Shown piece after piece: positions 34,263 through 42,268 of a stretch of DNA of 64,000 bases. Each line of letters begins with the position of its first letter. Position 1 is the stretch's first letter. A model generated the notes under the pieces. That model was not told the origin of the DNA. It was given only the letters and a program-made list of their open reading frames with translations, and searched no databases. The DNA is from DASSQJ01 sp963726295. GTDB taxonomy: Bacteria > Actinomycetota > Actinomycetes > Actinomycetales > Dermatophilaceae. The translations under genes and the position numbers were made by a program. Location of the stretch: NCBI GenBank assembly GCA_963726295.1, contig CAVSBW010000009.1, forward strand, positions 1 through 64,000, given 5' to 3'.

Positions 34263-36709
34263 CCACCGTCGACCCAGTCCTCAACGCCGTCCCCGGCGCG
34301 AACCACGAGAACGCGGTGCCCGTGCGTCTCGGGTCGCGGGTCGCCGGGGCGCTGCGCGAGCTCGCGACGGACACGGGCGCCCCGCTCGACGCCGCCGTCG
34401 TGGCCGGGGTGCAGGTGCTCCTGGCGCGGCTCCGCGGGACGCCGGAGGTCGTGGTCGGCCTCCCCCTGCCCTGCTCCCCGGCGGCCTTCCCCGTCCGCGG
34501 CGACCTCTCCGACGGTCCGGTATACCGAGAGCTGGTGGGCCGCGTGGCGGCCACCCTCGCGGAGGCCGGGAGCCACGCCGGAGACCTCGACGCGCTGGGG
34601 GCGGACCTGAAGGAGGCGTCCGGCGGCCGGCCGGAGCCCGACGCGGTTGTCGAGCTGCTGCGTCCAGGGGCCTCCGGCGCCGGTTCCACGCTGGCCAAGG
34701 CCGATGCGGCCTGGCGACTGACCCTCAGCGACGGCACACCCGACCTCTCCGGCGAGCTGCGCACGGGCAGCGCGCACCCCGACGAGACCGCCCGGGTCGC
34801 CGCGATGCTCGAGCACCTGATCGGCGAGCTCGTCGCCGCCCCCGGGCGCAAGGTCCTGTCCGTGTCGCCGGTCCCTCCCACGGAGCGCACGCGGCTCCTC
34901 CATGGCCTGAACCCGGCACGGGACCCGGAACCGACCCACGTGACGATGGCCCAGCTGTTCGAGGAGCAGGTGCGCCGTACGCCCGACGCAACGGCGGTCG
35001 TCGACGAAAACGACGACCGGCTCACCTACGCCGAGCTCAACGTCCGCGCGAACCGGCTCGCACACGAGCTCCGCGCTCTCGGTGCCCGCCCGGGTGGTTT
35101 CGTCGCGGTCACCATGCCCCGCAGCATCGACGTGATGGTGGCGCTCTACGCGGTCACGAAGTCCGGCGCGGCCTACGTACCGGTCGACCCGGACCTCCCC
35201 GACTCCCGGATGCAGTTCATGCTCGAGGACTCGGCCCCGCTCGCGGTGCTCACCGACGCCGGTACCCGGCCCCGGGTCCCAGCGGGCCGGTGGCAGACCC
35301 TCGCGGTCGACGCGGACGCCACCCGGTGGGCCAGCCGCCCCGCGGAGGACCCACCACCCCTGGAGGGGAACCACCTCATCCACCTGCTGTACACGTCCGG
35401 GACGACCGGACGGCCCAAGGCCGTCGCGTACCCCGTCGACGGGGCGCTGGCCGACATCGCGTGGCTGCACCGGTCCTACCCGTACGGCCCGGGCGATACC
35501 GCCCTGTTCAAGACGTCGTACGGTTTCGACGTCTCCATCTGGGAGATCTTCTGGCCGCTCTTCCACGGCGCTCGCGTCGCCATCTGCCCACCGGAGGCCC
35601 ATCGCGACCCCGCCGCGCTCCGCGACGCCGTGGACCGCTTCCGGGTCACGACCATGTTCATGGTCCCGTCCATGGCGGCCCCGTTCTACTCGTGCACGTC
35701 GGCGGGCAGCTGTCCGTCGCTCCGCTGGGTCTTCTGCGGCGGCGAGGCGGTGACGCCGCGGGTCCGCGACGGCTTCCACGAGCGCTTCTCGGCGCGGATC
35801 ATCAACTGCTACGGCCCGACCGAGCTCGGCTGCGTCACCGAGACGGTGCTCCCCGTGGAGCCCGGAGCCCCGGTCCCGGTCGGTCCACCGGTCGAACACC
35901 GCCGCGTGTACGTTCTCGACGAATGGCTGGAGCCGGTTCCCGTCGGGGTGCCGGCCGAGCTGTACGTCGGGGGCCGGGTCGGAATCGCGCAGAGCTACCA
36001 CCGTCGCCCCGGACTGACCGCCGAGCGGTTCCCGGCGGACCCGTTCGGAGCCCCCGGCTCCCGTATGTACCGGACGGGCGACCTCGTCCGCTACCGGGCT
36101 GACGGAGTACTCGAGCACCTCGGCCGCATCGGCCGGCAGGTCAAGATCCGCGGCGTGCGCATCGAACCAGCCGAGATCGAGGCCGTCCTCGCCGAGCACC
36201 CGGACGTCGCGCAGTCCGTCGTGACGGTGATACCCGACACCGACGGCGAGATTGCGGCCTTCGTCGTTCCGGCCGACGGAGCACGGCCGTCGGCCGAGGA
36301 GCTGCTCTCGCAGGGCCGTCGGCTGCTCCCGGCACACATGGTGCCGACGACCGTGACCGTCCTGGACGCCGTCCCGACGCTGGTCAACGGCAAGACCGAC
36401 GTCGAGACGCTGCTCACCCTGATCGACCGCGGTGCGCCGTCCGGTCGAACCGGGGTCGAGCCCCCCGCCACCGCCACCGAGGCGCGCACCGTGGCCCTGT
36501 TCGCCTCCGTCCTCCAGCTCGACGAGGTGGGCGCCACCGACGGGTTCTTCGAGCTCGGCGGCCACTCGCTGCTCGTCTTCCGGCTCGTCGAGCTGTGCGG
36601 TGCCGAGTTCGGGGTCGACCTCGCGGTCCGGGACGTCCTGCGCACGCTGACCCCGCGCGGTCTCGCCACGCTCGTCGACGCCCACCCCGACACGGAGGGG
36701 GCCCGATGA
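34259..36709 (+). CDS. NRPS half-C-A-T of unassigned specificity
   Basis: An 816-residue protein. Residues about 15-190 resemble only the C-terminal lobe of a condensation domain (GAPLDAAVVAGVQVLLARL and following), with no HHxxxDG, so it cannot condense. The A domain (about 215-700) has LLYTSGTTGRPKA and NCYGPTE and a pocket reading about D-V-W-F-F-G-C-C-V-K, close to serine in the first positions but matching no code I know. The T domain is at about 735-805 (LGGHSLL). It overlaps the P450 gene by 4 bp, an A-T/P450 pairing like systems that hydroxylate an amino acid on its carrier. Confidence 0.85.
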   Translation: MTTVDPVLNAVPGANHENAVPVRLGSRVAGALRELATDTGAPLDAAVVAGVQVLLARLRGTPEVVVGLPLPCSPAAFPVRGDLSDGPVYRELVGRVAATLAEAGSHAGDLDALGADLKEASGGRPEPDAVVELLRPGASGAGSTLAKADAAWRLTLSDGTPDLSGELRTGSAHPDETARVAAMLEHLIGELVAAPGRKVLSVSPVPPTERTRLLHGLNPARDPEPTHVTMAQLFEEQVRRTPDATAVVDENDDRLTYAELNVRANRLAHELRALGARPGGFVAVTMPRSIDVMVALYAVTKSGAAYVPVDPDLPDSRMQFMLEDSAPLAVLTDAGTRPRVPAGRWQTLAVDADATRWASRPAEDPPPLEGNHLIHLLYTSGTTGRPKAVAYPVDGALADIAWLHRSYPYGPGDTALFKTSYGFDVSIWEIFWPLFHGARVAICPPEAHRDPAALRDAVDRFRVTTMFMVPSMAAPFYSCTSAGSCPSLRWVFCGGEAVTPRVRDGFHERFSARIINCYGPTELGCVTETVLPVEPGAPVPVGPPVEHRRVYVLDEWLEPVPVGVPAELYVGGRVGIAQSYHRRPGLTAERFPADPFGAPGSRMYRTGDLVRYRADGVLEHLGRIGRQVKIRGVRIEPAEIEAVLAEHPDVAQSVVTVIPDTDGEIAAFVVPADGARPSAEELLSQGRRLLPAHMVPTTVTVLDAVPTLVNGKTDVETLLTLIDRGAPSGRTGVEPPATATEARTVALFASVLQLDEVGATDGFFELGGHSLLVFRLVELCGAEFGVDLAVRDVLRTLTPRGLATLVDAHPDTEGAR

Positions 36710-37959
36710 GCGCCTCCACGACGACCCCGGCGACCCGCCCCGACGTGGACCTCGCCGACCTCGACCAGGTCCTCGCCCTCGACCTCGCCGACCCCGCCCT
36801 CTACGCCACCGACCGTCCCGAGCGAATCTGGCGCACGATGCGGCGGTCGGGGACCCCCGTGCTCGTCACCGCCCGCCGACGACATTGGGCGGTCACGCGC
36901 TACCAGCAGGTCAGGGAGGTCCTGCGGCGCAGCGAGGTCCTGTCGTCCGAGCAGGGGATGCGGCTGGGTGAGAAGGCGTCGGACGTGGCCGCAGGGGCGG
37001 CCGCGGGTGGGCGGTCGGTCCTCGTCAGCGACGACCCCGCCCACGCCCGGGTGCGGCGGGTCCTCGAGCCGGCCTTCACCCCCAAGGCGGTCCGCCGCCT
37101 CGCCGAGGGCACTCGCGGCCTAGCCGACCGGCTCGTCTCCGAGGCCATCGCCCGACCGTCTGTCGACTTCGTCGAGGCTCTCGTCGCCCCGCTGCTCACG
37201 ACGGTCAGCTGCGACCTCGTCGGGGTTCCCGAGGCCGACCGCGAGGCGCTCGCGCGACTGAGCCAACGAGCCTTCTGCGGCTCCGGCGATGCGACCGCGT
37301 CGACCCAGATCTCCGCGCACGTCGAGTTGCTCGCCTACTGCGACGAGCTCGTGCTCGCCAAGCGCCGCCGGCCGGGCGACGACGTCGCGAGCATCCTCGC
37401 GACCGCGCAGGTCGACGGCGCCCCGATTCCCCGGAGCGCGGCCGTGATGAACTGCCACGACCTCATCCTCGGCGGCAACGCCTCCGCCCGGTACGCGCTC
37501 ACCAGCGTCCCGCTGACCATGCTCCACCAGCGGCCGTTCTGGGACACCCTCCGCGCCGGCGGGGCCGATGTCGATGCGGCGGTGCGGGAGCTGCTGCGCT
37601 GCGAGGCCCCCGTGAACCACATCATGCGCACCCTCCTGGACGACCTGGAGGTGGGTGGTGTGCGGATCCCACGCGGCGAGCTCGTCACCCTGTGGCTGCG
37701 TTCGGCCAACCGCGACGAGGAGGTGTTCGCGCACCCGGACGAGATGCGCCTCGACCTCCCGCGCCGGGCGCACCTGGCCTTCGGGGCCGGGCCCCACCAC
37801 TGCCTCGCGGCGAACCTCGCGCGTCTGGAGATCTCCGCGCTGCTCTGTGCGCTGGCCGACCGGGTCGGCGACGTCGAGCCGACCGGTCCGGCGGTCCGGA
37901 TGGAGTCGGACTTCCTCCGCGGCTACCGGGAGGTGCCGGTCTCGCTCTCCCCGCGTTGA
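36706..37959 (+). CDS. Cytochrome P450
   Basis: A 417-residue bacterial P450. Haem ligand C366 lies in FGAGPHHCLAANLAR, and the ExxR helix is E295-L-L-R298. The I-helix reads LILGGNASARYAL (254-265), where most relatives have GGNE/DTT, so the acid-alcohol pair for proton delivery is replaced by Ala and Ser/Ala. P450s encoded directly after an A-T protein often hydroxylate the carrier-bound amino acid. The end of the gene overlaps the convergent thioesterase gene by 37 bp. Confidence 0.9.
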   Translation: MSASTTTPATRPDVDLADLDQVLALDLADPALYATDRPERIWRTMRRSGTPVLVTARRRHWAVTRYQQVREVLRRSEVLSSEQGMRLGEKASDVAAGAAAGGRSVLVSDDPAHARVRRVLEPAFTPKAVRRLAEGTRGLADRLVSEAIARPSVDFVEALVAPLLTTVSCDLVGVPEADREALARLSQRAFCGSGDATASTQISAHVELLAYCDELVLAKRRRPGDDVASILATAQVDGAPIPRSAAVMNCHDLILGGNASARYALTSVPLTMLHQRPFWDTLRAGGADVDAAVRELLRCEAPVNHIMRTLLDDLEVGGVRIPRGELVTLWLRSANRDEEVFAHPDEMRLDLPRRAHLAFGAGPHHCLAANLARLEISALLCALADRVGDVEPTGPAVRMESDFLRGYREVPVSLSPR

Positions 37960-38678
37960 GGGGGGCCGGCCAGCAGGCCGATCAGCTCCGCGGGCGCGTC
38001 GATGAAACGGCTGTGCCGACCCGGGAACACCGTGAAGGTCGTGTCGGGGCAGGCCGACCAACCCTGCATCTGCGCCGGCGTGATCTCGGTGTCCTCGCTC
38101 CAGCCCAGCGCCGTCACCGGGCACGGGAGCGCGGCGGGCTCCGAGGGGACGTAGCGGCGGATCATGTCGAGGTCAGCCTGGAGGATGTCGACGTAGATGG
38201 CGACGAGCTCCGGGTGCGGCTGCTGGCCCATGTCGCGGACCACCTTCTCGAGCTCCACCTCGAGCGCGGCGTCGTCCATGTCGAGCATCCGCGCGATCAT
38301 CTCGTCCTGCGGCGCGAGCTGGGACGACGCGACGATGCGCACCGGCGGGGGCAGGCCCCGTCTGTGCATCTCGAAGGCCATCTCGTAGGCGGCCAGCGCC
38401 GCCCAGCAGTGCCCGAAGACCGTGACGGGGACGTCGAGGTGGGGGGCGAGCCCGTCGACGAGACCGACCGCCAGCTCCTGGAAGGTCTCAGGCATCCGGT
38501 CGCCGAAGCGGGACAGCCGGCCAGGGAGGTCGACCGCGAGGAACTCGACCGGGCCCCGCTCGACGGGCCAGTTGCGGAACACGCTGACGCCGCACCCCGC
38601 ATGCGGGATGCACAGCACCCGCGCGGTCGCGGACGCGGACGGCGGACGCTGCAGCCAGGCCGTCGCCGCCCCGGTCAC
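37923..38678 (-). CDS. Type II thioesterase-like protein with a Cys nucleophile
   Basis: A 251-residue alpha/beta-hydrolase of the external thioesterase family, from GTG 38678. It has LCIPHAGCGVS near residue 22 and a nucleophile elbow VFGHCWAAL, so position 91 is Cys where the family has GHSMGA. The C-terminal His lies in GRHSRFID. A Cys nucleophile favours acyl transfer over hydrolysis in related enzymes (CmaE, SyrC), so it may shuttle an acyl group rather than edit. It is the last gene of the leftward group-3 operon and overlaps the PhzF-like gene by 4 bp. Confidence 0.82.
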   Translation of the reverse strand: MTGAATAWLQRPPSASATARVLCIPHAGCGVSVFRNWPVERGPVEFLAVDLPGRLSRFGDRMPETFQELAVGLVDGLAPHLDVPVTVFGHCWAALAAYEMAFEMHRRGLPPPVRIVASSQLAPQDEMIARMLDMDDAALEVELEKVVRDMGQQPHPELVAIYVDILQADLDMIRRYVPSEPAALPCPVTALGWSEDTEITPAQMQGWSACPDTTFTVFPGRHSRFIDAPAELIGLLAGPPQRGESETGTSR

Positions 38679-39517
38679 GTCCGGACCCCCGCGGAGGCGG
38701 GGCGCGCCGCGTCGGCTCGTACCCCTGGCCGGTCGAGGTGGCGGGGTCCGCCGCGCGGCACGGCACTGCCGATGACCCGCACGAGATCGCCCCGGGCCTC
38801 CACCTCGAGCCGTCCCCCGCGCTCCGAGAGCTGACGCGCGGTGAGCGCCGCCCGGCCCAGCCGGTCGGCCCAGAAGGGCGCCAGCTTGCCGTGGGCGCTG
38901 ACGCAGACCTGGTCCTCGGTCACGCCGAGCGCCGGGAAGAACGTGCGAGAGACGAAGTCGGTGCCGGTGCCGCCCGCGGCCGTGACGATGTGACCACGGA
39001 ACGGCAGGCGAGCGAGGGCGTCGAAGTCCGGACGCACCGCCGCGACCGCGTCCGGGGTCGCGACCTCGACGAGGACGTCGTCGTGCGAGGTCGCACAGCA
39101 GCGGTGATCAGTGAGGCCCAGAGCCTCCAGCAGCCCGGGAGGAGGCGGCCCGGGGGTGAGGGCCGCCGCGTCCAGCTCGATGGCGACGAGGGGGCCCACC
39201 CGTTCCGCCGCGAGGACCCCCTCGCCGCCGTCGAACACCAGCCGGACCCGCCCGGTGTTCTCCGGGCGGGTGAACAGCACGCGCGCACTCGCGATGGTCG
39301 CGTGCCCGCAGACGTTGATCCGGGCGTGCGGGGTGTACCAGCGCACCCGGTAGCGGCCCGCGCCCGCCTCCGACACGAAGGCGGTCGTCGGAACGCCGAT
39401 GCGGCGGGCAAGGTCCTGCATCTCGTCCGGTTCGGGCAGCTCCGGGACCTCGACGACCGCCGCCGGGTTCCCGAGGTGCTCGTCGTCGGCGAAGGCGTCA
39501 ACGAGGGAATACTGCAT
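38675..39517 (-). CDS. PhzF-like protein lacking the catalytic Glu
   Basis: A 280-residue PhzF-family protein (diaminopimelate-epimerase fold). It starts MQYSLVDAFADDEHLGNPAA and contains RINVCGHATIASA in the first lobe and GVTEDQVCVSAHG in the second. In PhzF the proton-shuttling Glu45 lies in NLSESTFV; here the matching segment is GVPTTAFV, with Thr44 at that place. The His of the GH motif and the Asp of the second lobe are kept. PhzF catalyses an isomerisation; with this change the activity here is uncertain. It overlaps the desaturase gene by 20 bp. Confidence 0.8.
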   Translation of the reverse strand: MQYSLVDAFADDEHLGNPAAVVEVPELPEPDEMQDLARRIGVPTTAFVSEAGAGRYRVRWYTPHARINVCGHATIASARVLFTRPENTGRVRLVFDGGEGVLAAERVGPLVAIELDAAALTPGPPPPGLLEALGLTDHRCCATSHDDVLVEVATPDAVAAVRPDFDALARLPFRGHIVTAAGGTGTDFVSRTFFPALGVTEDQVCVSAHGKLAPFWADRLGRAALTARQLSERGGRLEVEARGDLVRVIGSAVPRGGPRHLDRPGVRADAARPASAGVRT

Positions 39518-40655
39518 CGGCGCGCCTCTCCTGCTTTGGGTCCCAGGAACGGAAGAGCGCGTCGATGGCCGACGCCATGCCCCACACCTCCCGGTAGGTG
39601 GGGCCCTCGGGGCCCTCGTCGATGTCCCTCTGGCGAGCGTAGGCGGCCGTCGTCCACTCCGGGGTCGAGGGATAGCGGTGGTGGTGGTCGTGGTTGGGGA
39701 GGTCGCCCACCACGACAAGCAGCCGCGCCGGCACGTGGTAGGAGAGCGTCGCCGCCCACCAGCGCACCCAGGCCGTCGTGCGCCGAGCGAACGGGAGCCC
39801 GCGGTCCGGCACCGGGGACCCGCAGAACCGGGCCGAGGTGTTCGCCACGGTGTAGTACCGGCCGAGCTCCGGGTCGCGGGGGGCCAGCCACTCGTGCTCG
39901 CCGAGCCGGTCGAGCAAGGCGCTCAGCTGCGCGAACATGACGACCGGCACGAAGAAGGCGAGCACGAGCACGAGCACGCCGTTCGGGAGCCAGAAGGGCA
40001 GGGATAGCCACCAGCCGACCCAGACGAGGAACGCGAGCCGGCGGACCGGGCTCGCTCGCACGTTGCTCCGCACCCGGTCGACGAGACCGCGCCAGTAGAA
40101 CACCGGCGACAGGAAGACCACCCAGGCGCGCCGCCACAGACCGCCCCGGGACATGCCGGGATGAAGCCCGAGGTCGAAGAGGAACTGCACGGGAGGGTCG
40201 TCCTCGGTCGCGAAGATGTCCCGCCGGTGGTGGTTGTCGAAGTGCTCGGTTCGGAAGTCCCGGAAGGTGTGGAAAACGCTGAGCACCGTCACCGCCTCGC
40301 CCCAGAAGGCGTCGCGCGGAGCCCGCCCCGAGAAGCGGCGGTGCAACGCCTGGTGGGCGATGACGAGGACCATCATGCGCTCGCCGGCGACCGTGAGCAC
40401 CCACCCCACGAGCAGCGCGAGGTACCAGAAGGGGAACATCGTCGCGACGGCGACCGTCGACAGGGCGAGGCCGCCGACGAACAGGGCCACCACCACCGCG
40501 AGGTACGACGCCCAGGTGTGGCGCAGCAGCGGCTCCTGGCCCGGCAGTGCCTTCCCGGTCTGCCAGGTCCAGAAGTGCTGCGTCCACCCCGGGAAGCGCC
40601 GGTAGGTGGCACGGACGTCCCTGACGGGAACCATCGCCTCCTCGCCCGGGGTCAT
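39498..40655 (-). CDS. Membrane fatty-acid-desaturase-like diiron oxygenase
   Basis: A 385-residue integral membrane protein with the three histidine boxes of the desaturase/hydroxylase superfamily: HQALHR, HFDNHHRRD, and NHDHHHRYPS near residue 310. Membrane helices occur around residues 48-95 and 195-235. These enzymes use a diiron centre to desaturate or hydroxylate acyl chains; in NRPS clusters they can act on carrier-bound or free amino-acid-derived substrates. The ATG at 40655 overlaps the diiron protein gene by 4 bp. The substrate is not evident. Confidence 0.85.
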   Translation of the reverse strand: MTPGEEAMVPVRDVRATYRRFPGWTQHFWTWQTGKALPGQEPLLRHTWASYLAVVVALFVGGLALSTVAVATMFPFWYLALLVGWVLTVAGERMMVLVIAHQALHRRFSGRAPRDAFWGEAVTVLSVFHTFRDFRTEHFDNHHRRDIFATEDDPPVQFLFDLGLHPGMSRGGLWRRAWVVFLSPVFYWRGLVDRVRSNVRASPVRRLAFLVWVGWWLSLPFWLPNGVLVLVLAFFVPVVMFAQLSALLDRLGEHEWLAPRDPELGRYYTVANTSARFCGSPVPDRGLPFARRTTAWVRWWAATLSYHVPARLLVVVGDLPNHDHHHRYPSTPEWTTAAYARQRDIDEGPEGPTYREVWGMASAIDALFRSWDPKQERRADAVFPR

Positions 40656-41344
40656 CGTGCCGTCGCCGGCGCCCTGACGTCGGACTCGATCGCGAGCCGG
40701 TCGAAGAACGCCGTCCAGAGCCGCCACATCTCGTCCGCGGCCTTGAGCACCGTCTCCTCCTGCTGCTCGGAGAACTCGGAGGTCAGGGCGTTCTTGGCCT
40801 GCTCGACGTGGTCCGGCTCCTGTCGGAGGTGGATCGCGACCCACTCGTTGTCCTCGACCTCCGTGGCGCGGGCCACGGCCTTCCCGATGCTCGACACCAT
40901 GAGCAGGTCCGTGGTCTCGGTCGCGAAGATCGAGCCGAGGGCGGTCTCCCGGGTGTCCGTGGACACCCGGTACCCCTCGACGAGTGCGGCGGTCTCCGGG
41001 TAGGGCTCCGCGGTGCGGATCTGCTCCGGGTCGAACCCGCACCGGGCCATGGAGTCGAGGTAGATCACCTCGTGGGCCCGGCCGACGTTCCCACCGCCCG
41101 CCTCCTGGTTCAGGATCCGTGAGATCGCGCTCTGGGAGGCGATGTCGGGGAGTACCGCGATGGAGCGGGCGAGGAAGGTCGGGAAGTAGTGCAGCGGGTG
41201 CCACCACTGGTCGATGAGCACCGACGCCTGTTCCTTCGAGAGGTCGATGCTGTCGACGGAGTCGAAGAACCGGTGGTTGCAGAACTCGGTGAAGACCGGG
41301 CTCGTGGCGAGCCGCTCGTCGAACGACACGTTTGTGGTTGACAT
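40652..41344 (-). CDS. Haem-oxygenase-like diiron oxidase (HDO) family protein
   Basis: A 230-residue all-helical protein of the iron-containing redox enzyme family. Metal-ligand candidates in the usual order are E81 and H91 (NQEAGGGNVGRAHE), E143 (ATETTD), then H172, E176/D178 and H179 (HLRQEPDH). HDOs perform unusual oxidations: BesC cleaves 4-chlorolysine, UndA decarboxylates fatty acids, and SznF makes N-nitroso groups. Encoded next to a SyrB2-like protein and a desaturase, it may process a halogenated or hydroxylated amino acid. It has a clear ribosome binding site (GGAGCGAAAG) before the ATG. Confidence 0.82.
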   Translation of the reverse strand: MSTTNVSFDERLATSPVFTEFCNHRFFDSVDSIDLSKEQASVLIDQWWHPLHYFPTFLARSIAVLPDIASQSAISRILNQEAGGGNVGRAHEVIYLDSMARCGFDPEQIRTAEPYPETAALVEGYRVSTDTRETALGSIFATETTDLLMVSSIGKAVARATEVEDNEWVAIHLRQEPDHVEQAKNALTSEFSEQQEETVLKAADEMWRLWTAFFDRLAIESDVRAPATAR

Positions 41345-41377
41345 CTTTCGCTCCTTCGGATGGGCGGGTGGTTCCGG

Positions 41378-42268
41378 TCAGGTTGACGGGGAGGACACGG
41401 GGCTGAAGGGCACACCCCAGGCGTTCTCGGTGCGCATCCGGTTGTGCCCGTGGGCGTCCTCACCGGCGACGAGCACGCAGCCGTGCCGGTCGAGGTCAAA
41501 GTGGTGCCCGAACTCGTCGAACTCCGTCATGCCCCCGTACACGCGCACGTGGGTGGGCACGGTGCGGATCGCGTAGCCCATGCGCTGGCGGTTGCTCGTG
41601 TTCGGGTTCGAGCCGTGGATCGTGCGCGCCGTGAAGATGATGAACTGGCCCGGGCGCATCTCGACGTGGTCGACATGCTCGTCGTCGGGGTCCCAGTCCG
41701 GGTCGATCTTGATGTCCTCGTAGTTGTAGCCGAAGAAGGCGTTGTCCCGTGCCCGACCATTCCAGCTCATCCGCGCATGCTCGTCGTAGCGCCACTGGCG
41801 GTGGCTGCCCGGGATGAGCCTCATGCAGCCGTTCTCCCGAGTGGCCTCCGTGAACGCCACCCAGCAGGTGAGCTCCATCGGGGTCTCCGGAGACTGCTCG
41901 GTCGCCTCGAGCATCCCCTCGCTCGTCTCGCCGATGGCGTAGGTCTCGACCTGGTGCCACCCGGTTCCGGAGTCACCCGGGTTCTTCGGGAAGAACTCGG
42001 TGCGCCAGCAGACGATGTCGTCCCCGATCAGGGCCTGCATGCGGCGGACGATCTCCGGCTGGGTGATCAGCTCACCGAGTCCCGTGACGTCGAGGTGACG
42101 GTCGTAGTTCATCGGGTTGTCGAAGACCTTCGCCTCGTCGTTGGTCGGGTCGAGAAGGGCCTTGCGCTGCACCTTCCACCACGCAGTCATCTCCTCCGGC
42201 TCCCAGAGCGTGAAGGGTCCGATGTAGCCGCGCTCCGCGAAGGTGCGGCGGTCTGCGTCAAGATCCAT
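41378..42268 (-). CDS. SyrB2-like non-haem iron/2-oxoglutarate enzyme with an H-x-V site
   Basis: A 296-residue protein of the SyrB2 chlorinating-enzyme family, from the ATG at 42268 (MDLDADRRTF). Family landmarks are GYIGPFT, NYDRHLD, CWRTEFFPKNPGD, the second iron His H218 (TIHGSNP), and R229 for 2-oxoglutarate. At the first site it reads GWH105-Q-V107-E, where hydroxylases have HxD/E and known halogenases have HxA or HxG. A non-ligating Val means it should not be a normal hydroxylase; it may be a halogenase variant or a new reaction type. It overlaps the A-T-TE gene by 11 bp. Confidence 0.85.
   Translation of the reverse strand: MDLDADRRTFAERGYIGPFTLWEPEEMTAWWKVQRKALLDPTNDEAKVFDNPMNYDRHLDVTGLGELITQPEIVRRMQALIGDDIVCWRTEFFPKNPGDSGTGWHQVETYAIGETSEGMLEATEQSPETPMELTCWVAFTEATRENGCMRLIPGSHRQWRYDEHARMSWNGRARDNAFFGYNYEDIKIDPDWDPDDEHVDHVEMRPGQFIIFTARTIHGSNPNTSNRQRMGYAIRTVPTHVRVYGGMTEFDEFGHHFDLDRHGCVLVAGEDAHGHNRMRTENAWGVPFSPVSSPST

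Noticed and set aside
34058..36685. Leftward open frame of 875 codons
   Set aside because: Antisense of the half-C-A-T gene; the protein is low complexity, whereas the + strand frame shows clear A and T motifs.
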